DNA from: Paracentrotus lividus
Lineage: Eukaryota > Echinodermata > Echinoidea > Camarodonta > Echinidae
Direction of reading: 5' to 3'
Assembly (NCBI GenBank): GCA_940671915.1
Contig: CALNVZ010003426.1
Location: forward strand, 52,275,711 to 52,339,710
DNA length: 64,000 bases
Position 1 is the stretch's first letter. Each line of letters opens with the position of its first letter. A program made the position numbers and the translations under genes. This document shows, in pieces, positions 1-8,644 of the stretch. A model generated the notes under the pieces. The model saw only the letters and a program-made list of their open reading frames with translations. It was not told the origin of the DNA and searched no databases.

Positions 1-632
1 ATGTTATCTTAAAGAATGCTTTCATCCAATATGTGACCAAACATAGTTTAGTTGCAGTTAATTTTTTAACTCGTAAGGGATTTTTGGAGAATGTATTAAC
101 ATGAAAAGTATTTTCTGACTTGCAGTACGCCTTGTAATTGATCATGATTTGATACCTCATCGTTTAAGGGTTAACATATATAGTTTGCAGGCACAGGCTT
201 ACCAATACTTACATCTAAACAAATTTTCTGAAAGCACTATAACCTAGAATGCTGTCTGTTTTTGGATGAGCACTCTTAAATGTGCTTACATATTTTTAAA
301 GTTCAGACTGACATGGTTTGTGCCCGCAAACTAGAGTTAATGGTATCAATATGGTTAGGGCTGTGCCATGATCTGTTACAGTGTGGACAGTCCTTACATT
401 GAAGTTGTTTTAGCCATGATCTGTTACAATGTGGACAGTCATATACAGTGAATTGGTTTTGGCCATGACAATGTGGACAGTCCTAAACAGTGCAGTGGTT
501 TTGGTCATCATCTGTCACAGTGTGGACAGTGTCAGACAGTGGTTTTAGCCATGATCTGTTGTGTGCAACATAGAATCCCTGTAAGAGGGAGGGGGTATTA
601 AAATCTTTCAGGTATTGGTTGTTCTCTTGCAG
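1..632 (+). other. Intron upstream of the first visible CELF exon
   Basis: This is the 3' end of a CELF intron whose 5' part lies outside the window. No coding exon is visible. It contains an imperfect tandem repeat (about 362-560) and ends in a pyrimidine-rich stretch with the acceptor AG at 631-632. Confidence 0.75.
362..560. repeat. Imperfect tandem repeat, about five units of roughly 35-57 bp
   Basis: The core gccatgatctgtta followed by cagtgtggacagtc recurs near 365, 413, 470, 505 and 546 with variable spacing and some truncation. It lies inside the intron just before the RRM2-opening exon. It is a degenerate minisatellite with no obvious function. Confidence 0.7.
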
Positions 633-764
633 TGGAAGAAAGGAAACTCTTTGTTGGTATGCTGTCAAAGAAATGCGATGAGAATGATGTCAGGGTTATG
701 TTCTCAGCGTTTGGTCACATTGAAGAATGTCACATATTACGAGATCAGATGGGAGGACACAAAG
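633..764 (+). CDS. CELF1/2: CELF1/2-type RNA-binding protein, exon opening RRM2
   Basis: This 132-bp exon encodes the first half of RRM2 of a CUGBP/ELAV-like family protein, a nuclear and cytoplasmic regulator of alternative splicing, mRNA decay and translation that binds UGU-rich RNA. The translation reads [15 protein letters not shown], then [24 protein letters not shown] is the RNP2 motif, and the [12 protein letters not shown] signature is typical of the CELF1/2 subgroup rather than CELF3-6. The acceptor is AG at 631-632 and the donor is AAAG/GTATGT at 765. One base of the first codon comes from the upstream exon. The exon enters and leaves in phase 1. A start codon here is not expected, because RRM1 and the N-terminus lie upstream of the window. 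The identification is very secure; the subgroup is slightly less so. Confidence 0.95.
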
Positions 765-1286
765 GTATGTATTATGTAATGATAATTTGTCGCCTCCGTG
801 GCATAAGGGTGTTTAACTGTTAGCTCGAGTGTACACTCTGATTAAAATGAAATTTTTTTTGCTCAATTTGAGCAGAAGTACATGCAATTATAATAGACAG
901 GTGATTAACTATTATGATAACGATTCATACACTAGAGCATTGGACTATCTCCATCTCATTCCTCTGAGCTCCCGTAGAGAGGGTCTCCTACTTACATTCT
1001 CCAGTGACCTACTTCTGTCGGCTCGCCATCACGTGACTTCCTCCCTGAATGTCGACAAGCTATGTCTGCGAAGACCAATTACGAAACCTCATCTTCTTCA
1101 CGAACCAAAGTGTAGACAACGCGATTACTATCAATCGAGTATCCTTTCAAATTGTGTCGCCTCATAAACAAGAACCGCTGAACTTTTAACTTAAGTATGT
1201 GACATATAGGCGGACAACATGAATATGCAAATATATGACTTGATGTAATAATGAATTGAACAATTTACGGAAAATAAAATAATAAC

Positions 1287-1329
<43 letters not shown>

Positions 1330-2567
1330 TAATAATAATGTAATTTCCATTTCTTATAATTGCAATAGAATTATTATATATTGATTTACATTGACATTGC
1401 ACAATATATACGATAAATTTCAAACTCTTCTTGAACAGTGATTCTAATGTGTCAAATATTACAATTATGAATATCGCCTTTGCCATGTTATCATTTCATC
1501 CGAATTATTATATATATTATTTTTTGGTACTAAATAATGCTTTTTAGTTTATAGTAATGTAAAATCTCAAACAGCATTTGCCATGTTATTCATTCATCTG
1601 AATTATTTTTTTTGTATTTAAATAATGAATTTAGTGATGTAATGTAAAATCTCAACAGCTCTCTAAAATTGTGATTGCATCTGCGTTGAAGTTATTAATG
1701 TACTAAATTTTTATTGTTGATATATAAATACAGTCGTAAACTATTCTTTATTAGCTATATTTATATGTCTTGACCTTTAAATCAATTATCATTTGGCTCA
1801 CAACCAGTATAATTCACTACATAGCCAAAATGAACAATATATCTGATTAATTGATACCTGATCTTTTCTAAGCATTTTCCTACCATGGAATGATTTTAAC
1901 TGTTAATCAAGGTTGCCCCAAAATAATTATTAGTATACTATTAATTCACTCAATCATACTCCACATAAAGCCAGTATAGGCATGTTACTCTTTTTCGGCT
2001 TTTTCATTTTCATTGTTAATTTTTTGTATATTGTATTTTGTACTATGATTTTGGTATTGTAATGAACTAATTCGATTTTATATTACATGTATTTCTTAAG
2101 TTTGTATGTTTATGTAAATTTTATTTGTAAATTCCGATGTGTATCAGCTGTTAGCTGTAACTTTGAATATTTCAATAAACCTTTTCAATTCAATTTCAAT
2201 TTATAGCGATAATGATAAATAACAGTGTATGAAGTACAAAGAAATAGAATTTTTAAAATTTAAAGTTAGAGTTAAATAATTACTGATATAGATGATTTTA
2301 CAGGGATGCGAGTATTCAAGCTATTGCCTGATGTCTTGCCCTGACACTTTCCCATTTCTTCCTAAATATTGTACATAGACATCAAGCTCAAAATTTGTGT
2401 TAGATTCTTTTCAGGCCTAGTGGGTCAAACCAAACTTGGCATCCTCCCTGAAGAATTGTGACCATTAGAATATAGTTAAAAACAAAAAAACAAGACTTTT
2501 TACCGTTTCTACATATTAAAATGACTGTGATTCTGTCAATTATTCCATTTTTCTTTATCTCATTCAG
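765..2567 (+). other. CELF intron between the first two RRM2 exons
   Basis: No further exon is visible. It contains a GC-richer island (about 950-1170) with an open but unrecognised frame, an AAT microsatellite (1274-1340), and a stretch near 2000-2210 that ends in AATAAA followed by TTCAAT-type repeats and resembles the tail of a retroposed transcript. It ends in a T-rich tract with acceptor AG at 2566-2567. Confidence 0.7.
1274..1340. repeat. (AAT)n microsatellite
   Basis: About 20 near-perfect AAT/ATA units with one interruption. On the minus strand it creates a poly-leucine open frame, which is not a gene. Confidence 0.95.
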
Positions 2568-2644
2568 GATGTGCCTTTGTTTACATTTGCACAAGACAGA
2601 TGCCTAATGCAATAAGAGCTATGCACCAGTCAAGGATAATGGAC
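2568..2644 (+). CDS. CELF1/2: CELF exon carrying RNP1 of RRM2
   Basis: This 77-bp exon continues RRM2. After the junction codon (K)G it reads GCAFVYICTRQMPNAIRAMH and then QSRIMD. GCAFVYI is the RNP1 motif; family members have GCAFVTF here, followed by TTRAMAQ-AIKAMHQ. The acceptor is cattcAG at 2566-2567 and the donor is GAC/GTAAGT at 2645. It enters in phase 1 and leaves in phase 0, joining exactly to the next exon. An AUG within the exon is internal and not a start. A damaged copy of its 3' end lies in the following intron at about 2774-2806. Confidence 0.95.
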
Positions 2645-2773
2645 GTAAGTACCCTCCCCCTGTCTTACAAAAGCCCCTCTTACGTCAAGACCCCTCCCCA
2701 CCCTCCATTCAGCCCAGAGCTCCCCCCCCCTTCAGCCCAAAAGCCTCTGCCCTTAATGACCCCTACTAAACAA

Positions 2774-2806
2774 GATCTATGCACCAGTCACAGATCATGC
2801 ATAACC
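2774..2806 (+). pseudogene. Decayed duplicate of the end of the 2568-2644 exon
   Basis: The 14-base string ctatgcaccagtca occurs both in the exon (from 2619) and here (from 2777). The surrounding bases also match imperfectly, and C-rich sequence follows both. It has no donor site and is not in a useful frame. It is best read as an old local tandem duplication of about 75 bp spanning the exon end and intron start. Confidence 0.5.
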
Positions 2807-3163
2807 CTGCCCCCCCCCCTCCAACCCTTACCCACAACTCTACTCTCTTCAATATACCCTAAACCTACCCCTTTTACAGAACACTGCTCTCCTTACCGAA
2901 CTCCGCTGTAAACATGATAATTGGGGAAAAATTTTCAACAGTATACAAACTGTAATAGGATTGTTCAGGTTGTACATATATGTGAGACCATTTTATTAAA
3001 TTAGTACATCTCTGTAAATGGGATAAGCGATCAAGGTCGTGTGATTAAATCATATGATCCAAACATATTCCATAGACCCATATTTCTGTTTTAATGCCGT
3101 TAAAGGGACAGTCCGTCCAGGAAATTAATTGGTTTACAAAAAAAAAAAAGCAATCAATTGTTA

Positions 3164-3336
3164 GCTGCTCTCAGATATGTTGTGTACTATGAATACCATC
3201 AATTAGTCTTGTTTTACTTAGTTCTTGGTGAAGGAATATCTATGGATTTGATTATATCAAATGCACAGTTGCATTTTTTTTTTTTTAATGACAATTCATG
3301 GAATTTACATTACACAACGTGTAGAGAGCAGCTCGC
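3164..3336. mobile_element. Short foldback or MITE-like element
   Basis: The sequence agctgctctc...gttgtgt near 3164-3186 is matched in inverted orientation by acaacgtgtagagagcagct near 3314-3335, enclosing about 130 bp. There are several mismatches, no coding capacity and no clear target-site duplication. A nearby gttaaagggacagtcc just upstream may be part of the same insertion. Confidence 0.4.
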
Positions 3337-4766
3337 AAATGACGGCACAGAATCATATCTTTCTTGTCCTTTGATGGCTTTTCTCCAAACCTTTGTTAAT
3401 GTTTTTATTTTATTTTCTGCTTTTTGGCAATTAGATTCCATTGTGGATTTTCCCCTTAATTCTTCCTCAGTGATGAGTAGAGACCTTCAATGAGATTCAC
3501 CTAGATACTGCATAAAGTCTCAAGGTTGCATTAAAGCCAAACCAACCTCAAAGCAGCTGAAACACATTAGTAACCTTTCAATAATCTATTGTCCTTCCCT
3601 TCCTCTCTCTCTCTCTTTTTCTTTCTCAAAGTCGGATTGATTGCATCGCGCCACTTCTCTCTGCGCTTCTCGACTCCTTGCTATAGTAAAGCCAAGTTTT
3701 CATGCTGTTTATTTATCCTGTTGGATTCTGTATTTCTAAAAAGACCATCATTTTTTAAATTTGTAAACTTCAATGGGTTAGAGCAGAAACAAATGGAAGA
3801 AAAGTCATAGTTCAAGTATCTTCTTTTTATTTATTTATTAATTATTTTGCAGCTGATTTTAATGCATTGTTTTGCAAGGAAAGAAAGGTTATATCTTCTC
3901 ATGCTGCAATTATATTTTCCTTAATGAATATTGGTAACCTTTAAGACGTTCAAATGATTCTTTTAGACAAACTCAGATATGAATAGAATTCTGAAGGTTA
4001 ATTTGACATATTATTAAATTAACTTTAGTTCTTTTACGTCATCCAAGATGAAAGGCATATAATAGTTCACTATTTTGATGCTTTATTCCAAAGACGTCTT
4101 TTATAATAAAAATAAATATGTTTAAAATAATTTTCCTTGAACATGATATAACCATTGAAATTCAACAACAGAAATGTATATTCATACCAGTGGTTCATAT
4201 TTAGAATATATCACCTTGAATAAAGATATACCTTGAACCTTGAAGAATAATCCCTTTCAGCAGCTCCAGAGCTATCCCGGGATATAACTTGAATTGTCAT
4301 TTTATTTCATATTTCCTCGATTGTTATTACATGAGAACCCCGCCCTCGCAAGTGCAGTCAATTCGCCGCACAAATTGTTAGAGAAAAAAGTAAAAAGTCA
4401 CAAGGGAAAATAATTGATAATTGATGGTTCATTTTGTCCGTTTTATGCAGTTTTTGTTCCAAGGATGAATAAACAGCCAGGAATTCAAAAGTTTTGCAAA
4501 ATATAAGTTTATTTATTATATCTGTGACCGCATGCTGCCATTTTTTCAAACAATACTAGGGTATGCAGACTTTGGTATTTTTTACGTTTAATAACTTGTC
4601 ACTCTTTGTGAAGCAAAATCAAATGTCATTTGCATTGCTTCATTTTTACCCCATATTATGTATACTGATTGTTTGTAGAGCCTTACAGTTTAGAGATCTT
4701 TTTCCATATTTATAAGTTGCTTAATACAGCTCCTAACATTTCAATTAATTCTTCTCCTCACTGCAG

Positions 4767-4961
4767 GGTTGTACGTCAAAGTTGGTTGTAAAGTTTGCAG
4801 ACACACAGAAGGAGAAGGAACAGAAGAAGTTACAACAAATGGCACAACAAATGTGCTACAATAATCTACTACAGATGGCATGCTTAGGGGGTGGTGGAGG
4901 AATGAACAACCAACAACAACAACAACAACAGAGTTCTGGTCTTAACAACCCTTATCTATTT
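4767..4961 (+). CDS. CELF1/2: CELF exon ending RRM2 and starting the Q-rich linker
   Basis: This 195-bp exon is exactly 65 codons, phase 0 in and out. It begins GCTSKLVVKFADTQKEKEQK, the last strand of RRM2 followed by the basic helix, and corresponds to GCSSPMVVKFADTQKDKEQ in vertebrate CELF1/2. It continues into a Q/M-rich stretch, a GGGGG run, NNQQQQQQQ and ends LNNPYLF. The acceptor is ctgcAG at 4765-4766 and the donor TTT/GTAAGT at 4962. The CAA repeat is a potential length-polymorphic trinucleotide tract. The ending PYLF aligns with the QYLA just before the alternative LYLQ insertion of the vertebrate protein. Confidence 0.95.
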
Positions 4962-5685
4962 GTAAGTGTCTAGGCTTATATCTAAATCACCTATCCCACA
5001 GGAGGTGAATGTTGTGGCCACACCCTGAGAATGTCTGACTTTGTAGGAGATCACCTAAAAGGCTATTATAGACCTTCCTACGACCTTATCTGTGCTAGGC
5101 TACAAAACCGACTTGTGATACACAAGCAATAGCTAGTTCCCCTGTTGTCACAACAATGGACAGACCCTTTAGGAAACCAAAACAAGAGAATCTAACTTTG
5201 CTATTCTGAAAGATTTATATTCCCCTCCCACATTAATCTGTAAGGTCTCTCATTTAAATGTATGGGAGAGAGAGACATGAAGGAAGATATTCTTAGCGTG
5301 ATGTTCAGCTTGTCAGTTTTGCATGGGCATCGCCATTTTGAAAATTGACATTGCTGAATTACTATAATTTTAAATACAGCTCTCAATACCATTTTTATGA
5401 TTGGTTCGGCATCAGGCCCATTCACATTCATAAATGAGAGATGAACCTTGATTTGTTAAAGCTGTAAGGTATCTTGATCTTGATTTCATCATATTCTAGG
5501 CTAATGTTATATTAAGTAGAACCCTTTTATTATTATATTTATTGATGTAAGGACTGTGCATGAATGATTTCTGTGTGAGCATGCTAGCAACCAGAATCAC
5601 AATGCAACATGTTCACCAAAGTATTTTGGTTTTATTCCTTTCCCCTTTTCTCTCTTTCTCCCTACCCTCATCAAACTCAAAGCAG
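4962..5685 (+). other. CELF intron before the tandem-acceptor exon
   Basis: 724 bp without a visible exon or transposon. It ends in a strong pyrimidine tract (about 5628-5671) serving two alternative acceptors, at 5684-5685 and 5699-5700. Confidence 0.7.
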
Positions 5686-5791
5686 AATGCATTTTTGCAG
5701 CTGGCACAGCAAGCGGCAGCAGGTGGAGGAGGAGGAGGGACCGGTGGTAACATGGGAAATGTTTCAAACCTTGCCAATCTACAACTACCAG
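5686..5791 (+). CDS. CELF1/2: CELF linker exon with tandem alternative acceptors
   Basis: With the upstream acceptor (agcAG at 5684-5685) the exon encodes NAFLQLAQQAAAGGGGGG followed by TGGNMGNVSNLANLQLPG. A second acceptor AG at 5699-5700 lies 15 bases downstream and would drop NAFLQ in frame, giving a 91-bp exon. The longer form aligns better with vertebrate QYLALYLQLLQQ. The exon enters in phase 0 and leaves in phase 1, and the donor is CCAG/GTAAGT at 5792. The product is part of the flexible linker between RRM2 and RRM3, which carries effector and localisation functions in the family. A damaged copy of its 3' half lies at about 6071-6124. Confidence 0.9.
5698..5700 (+). promoter_or_regulatory. 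Second in-frame 3' splice site of the CELF linker exon
   Basis: The CAG codon at 5698-5700 doubles as an acceptor, preceded by gcattttt. Use of this site removes five codons without a frame change. Established knowledge: vertebrate CELF1 and CELF2 have isoforms with or without LYLQ at the equivalent place. Use in this organism is inferred. Confidence 0.5.
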
Positions 5792-5811
5792 GTAAGTTTT
5801 ACAGTCCAGTC

Positions 5812-6070
5812 CTGTTAAGGTGGTGTCACACTGTCCCGAAGGTGAGCAAAGATGGACACTGGAAATGTGAAATGTTAGGGTTGTTCAACAACCAAACAAG
5901 AGCAAAAACAAGAACGATGTCTACAGAATGTTACACAATGGCACTTGAACAATACATGAGGGGTAAACGAATAGCCCAATGCCTTGTTGATCAGAGAAAT
6001 ATTTGAAGATTTTCATGACCGTTTGTCCATCCTTGCTCAACTTCGGGACAGTGTGACGCGGGCGTTATAG
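5812..6070. mobile_element. MITE-like element with terminal inverted repeats (TIR core 34 bp)
   Basis: gtcacactgtcccgaag at 5825 onward is matched in inverted orientation by cttcgggacagtgtgac ending at 6057. The 34-bp arms 5825-5858 and 6024-6057 differ at only a few positions, and weaker pairing extends outward to about 5812 and 6070. The interior (about 165 bp) has no transposase. An open frame read through from the exon into this element is a coincidence. Confidence 0.75.
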
Positions 6071-6124
6071 GGAGCGGGAATAACATGGGAAATGTTTCAC
6101 ACCTTGCCAACCTATAACTAACGG
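6071..6124 (+). pseudogene. Decayed duplicate of the 3' half of the 5686-5791 exon
   Basis: taacatgggaaatgtttca followed by a caccttgccaacctataac segment repeats exon bases from about 5738 onward with a few substitutions and keeps a GGTAAG donor-like end. In the ancestral frame the glutamine codon CAA has become TAA, so the copy cannot contribute coding sequence if spliced in. The duplicated block also includes the start of the intron (a tacagtcca string in both). Confidence 0.8.
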
Positions 6125-6144
6125 GTAAGAACAACAAAGTTATA

Positions 6145-6317
6145 CAGTCCACCCCCTTTATTATGAGTTCAAATACAAGATTTTGTCATGATGAGGATGT
6201 TATCCCAGTCTAGATTTCAAACATGCATATATTTCTATGTAGTCAGTTGACTAAGATTTTGTTATTACAAGATTTTTGGCTAGATCCCAAGCATCTCATT
6301 GTAATGCGAGTGGACTG
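6145..6317. mobile_element. MITE with CAGTCCAC termini (copy 1)
   Basis: The element starts CAGTCCACCCCCTTTATTA and ends TAATGCGAGTGGACTG; these are inverted repeats of about 22 bp with some mismatches. It is flanked by TA on both sides (6143-6144 and 6318-6319), as expected of Tc1/mariner/pogo-type non-autonomous elements. It is 173 bp with no coding capacity. A relative of almost the same length lies at 13647-13820. Confidence 0.8.
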
Positions 6318-6759
6318 TACTATCAAATAGATTCATAGCAAATTCCTGCAAAGGACCACCATCCTTCGGCCAAAATAGAGTCTGCATCAGAATAAACCAG
6401 GAGATATCAATGGATACATGGTAGAAAGAAATTATTTAAATGTTTGAGCACTTAACAATGGTAGACAGGCTGCAGGCAGGGAATAAATTAGTCTGTGCTT
6501 GATATCCCTAGGACAAAGTCTTTCAAAAATTCATATTGTTATTGTAATTTTGATTTATTCATTACATTCCAAAGCTATACAGACGTATTGATCTGGCGCA
6601 ATGAAACATCTGGCAATATTGTAACCTTCAAATTATTGATTTGTAGTATGTATTTATATATACATTGTACATACATGTGGGCATGGAGATTTTTGTAGTT
6701 ATTTAAAGATGTAAACCAGCATTTATATTACCTAAAATGTATCACCATCTTCCTTGATC

Positions 6760-7330
6760 ATCACCATTTGACCTATGACATTTGGTCTTTTACTCCTATC
6801 TCTATTGTTTATCCTCAACATCCTTAACATATTTTCATTTCATCACCTTAAATTTGAAACATCTCTGTTATTATATCAACAACCTCATTTTAGATGCAAT
6901 CATTTTTTGACACTTGACCTTTGACTCATGAACATTCAGCTATTGCACCTCACTTGGTAATCCACCTCCGGTCTTTTCTCTCATATTCATGCCCTCTGAA
7001 GTAAAATCATAGCCTTTTGACTTCTGATTTTTGTCTGTCATGTTCAAGCCCTAACTTTGAGTCAAATACCCTTTGAAGTGAACTTGTAGCTTTTCAACCT
7101 CTGAGGTCAAGCCTTGTGACCTCTGAACTTTGTCCCTTGTCTCTCATAATTCATGCCCTTTGAAGTAACACTGATGATTTCACATTAACCCATAAATATA
7201 CTCTACCAACCATCCAATGCACTTTGCTTGAGACCATCTCTATCCTCCTCTCCTAATCTGCCCTCTGACCTCTGACCTTTACCACCCTTGACCTTTCACC
7301 CTCTGCACCTCTTGTGACCAAACACCATTT
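6760..7330. repeat. Cluster of TGACCT / TGACCTYTGA motifs
   Basis: Many short TGACCT, TGACTTCTGA and TGACCTCTGA words occur over about 570 bp, including TGACCTCTGACCT at 7266, which has the layout of a nuclear-receptor DR1 site. The density suggests a degenerate low-complexity repeat. A regulatory role is speculative. Confidence 0.45.
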
Positions 7331-7378
7331 CTTGTTTTATATTCATGGTAGGACATGAATATTCCTCTTCCCCTCTAG

Positions 7379-7543
7379 GTCAGACAGCATTGACGATGCC
7401 TCAGCTAGCGGCCCTTGCCTCAGCGGTCAATCAACAACAGAACAGTACGGGAGGTCAAGGTCAAAGCGCCCTCGCTCAGAGTCAAGCATTACTAGCAGCA
7501 GCACAAGGGAACAGCATTATGGGAGTTACACCGGGCTCAACAG
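7379..7543 (+). CDS. CELF1/2: CELF linker exon (QTALTMPQLAALASA)
   Basis: This 165-bp exon enters and leaves in phase 1. It reads (G)QTALTMPQLAALASAVNQQQ, then NSTGGQGQSALAQSQALLAA, then AQGNSIMGVTPGST(G). It matches in position and character the LQNLAALAAAASAAQ part of the vertebrate CELF1/2 linker. The acceptor is ctctAG at 7377-7378 and the donor ACAG/GTAGGT at 7544. The nearer upstream ATG in an open frame (7345) is intronic and irrelevant. Being symmetric, the exon could be skipped without frame loss. Confidence 0.92.
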
Positions 7544-7885
7544 GTAGGTCTATCAGTGAAGTAGAGTTTTGTATGTTGCTTCAGGTAATGAAGTTTATGG
7601 TAACCATGTGGTGAGTTGTGATAGCACCCTTTGCGCATGCTTTCATGATCAATACCTTGATTAGACCATGAGGGCATAAAAGAATTTAAACCTAACGCTG
7701 GTTTATTGCATAGCCCCATCGCCTGTCAATGAGAAAACTTCAGGTTAGAGTCTTGGTCTATCTTTCAGTATTTTCTCCCCCCCCCCACCCCCTTAATAGT
7801 TATCTTTTTGAGGTTAATTTCATAGAGGTTTTAGGTTAATGGATATGTGAAGGGATAGGGTCACACTTCCTAGAAGGTATAGGTA

Positions 7886-8512
7886 GGGTTGGGCAAATAA
7901 TGACTTTTTTCTGAAAAGTTATGTCAAACAAGTTATTTCTATAGTCAAATTTGATGTAGAATCCAAAAATGACAATGATTTTTGTGTACGATGAAGTCTG
8001 ACGTCGCTAAAGTGCAAAAAACCAAAATAGTGTATTTTGCCCATTCATCACACACTTTATAGGTATAAACCGGTTTTATTTTGTTTCTTTATGGATTTTG
8101 ATGGTTTAAAAGCTCAAATCTGACAATTTTATCATGACCAAATGTACCTAGTATGGTTATAGGTGTTAATTAGTGATTTTGATATGAGGTGATTTTTGCT
8201 CGATATTGACTGAAACTAACTATACCAAACTACACTAACAGTCAACTTAGGTAGGATTTATCTTGTTGGATTAATCATGTTGGATTCCCTGACACCCAAA
8301 AGACATATAAAAACGCAATAAAAGTGGTTTATACGTATAAAAAGTATGATAATTGGGCATAATACGCTATTTTGGCGGCCATTTTGGTTTTTTGCACTTT
8401 AGCGACGTAAGACGTCATCGTATGCAAAAATAATTGTCATTTTCAGTTTCTACGTCGAATTTTACTATAGAAACAACTTGTTTGAAAAAAAAAGTTGAGA
8501 TTCGCCCAACCC
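7886..8512. mobile_element. 627-bp non-autonomous element with inverted arms of roughly 170 bp
   Basis: The left end gggttgggcaaataatgact and the right end gttgagattcgcccaaccc are inverted counterparts. Pairing continues with interruptions through blocks such as caaacaagtt, tctatagt and the exact gtcgctaaagtgcaaaaaac / gttttttgcactttagcgac pair, over about 170 bp. TA dinucleotides flank both ends (7884-7885, 8513-8514), as for mariner-type insertions. No transposase frame is visible inside. Confidence 0.85.
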
Positions 8513-8592
8513 TAGTATAGGGTTAAGTTCAAGGGGGTAGTGTAGGGAATAAGTTTGCATTCTGGTATTCATGTACTCCTTTATTCCTGTAT

Positions 8593-8644
8593 TCAAATAT
8601 GACCTAAACAGTCTTCAGCTGAAGACTGTTTAGGTCATATTTGA
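8593..8644. repeat. Perfect 52-bp palindrome without spacer
   Basis: Both 26-base arms match exactly around the centre at 8618/8619 (cagtcttcag / ctgaagactg). There is no loop, so the sequence could extrude a cruciform. It lies about 80 bp downstream of the 627-bp element. Confidence 0.95.

Larger units (their letters stand above)
2645..4766 (+). other. CELF intron within the RRM2 coding region
   Basis: The first 250 bp are very C-rich (about 2653-2895) and include a decayed duplicate of the preceding exon end. A foldback element lies at about 3164-3336. The rest is AT-rich with no recognised gene. It ends with the acceptor ctgcAG at 4765-4766. Confidence 0.7.
5792..7378 (+). other. CELF intron rich in transposon insertions
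   Basis: It contains two MITE-like elements (about 5812-6070 and 6145-6317) and a decayed copy of the preceding exon between them. From about 6760 to 7330 there are many TGACCT/TGACCTYTGA motifs. It ends with the acceptor ccctctAG at 7377-7378. Confidence 0.7.

Noticed and set aside
829..1167. 112-codon plus-strand frame over a GC-richer island in the first intron
   Set aside because: No recognisable protein, no suitable splice sites, and it would break the CELF frame. It could be a remnant of an inserted sequence, but nothing supports a gene.
5560..6006. 148-codon frame extending past the CELF exon at 5686-5791
   Set aside because: It includes the upstream intron and reads through the donor into a TIR element. 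Only 5686-5791 is supported by splice sites and family similarity.
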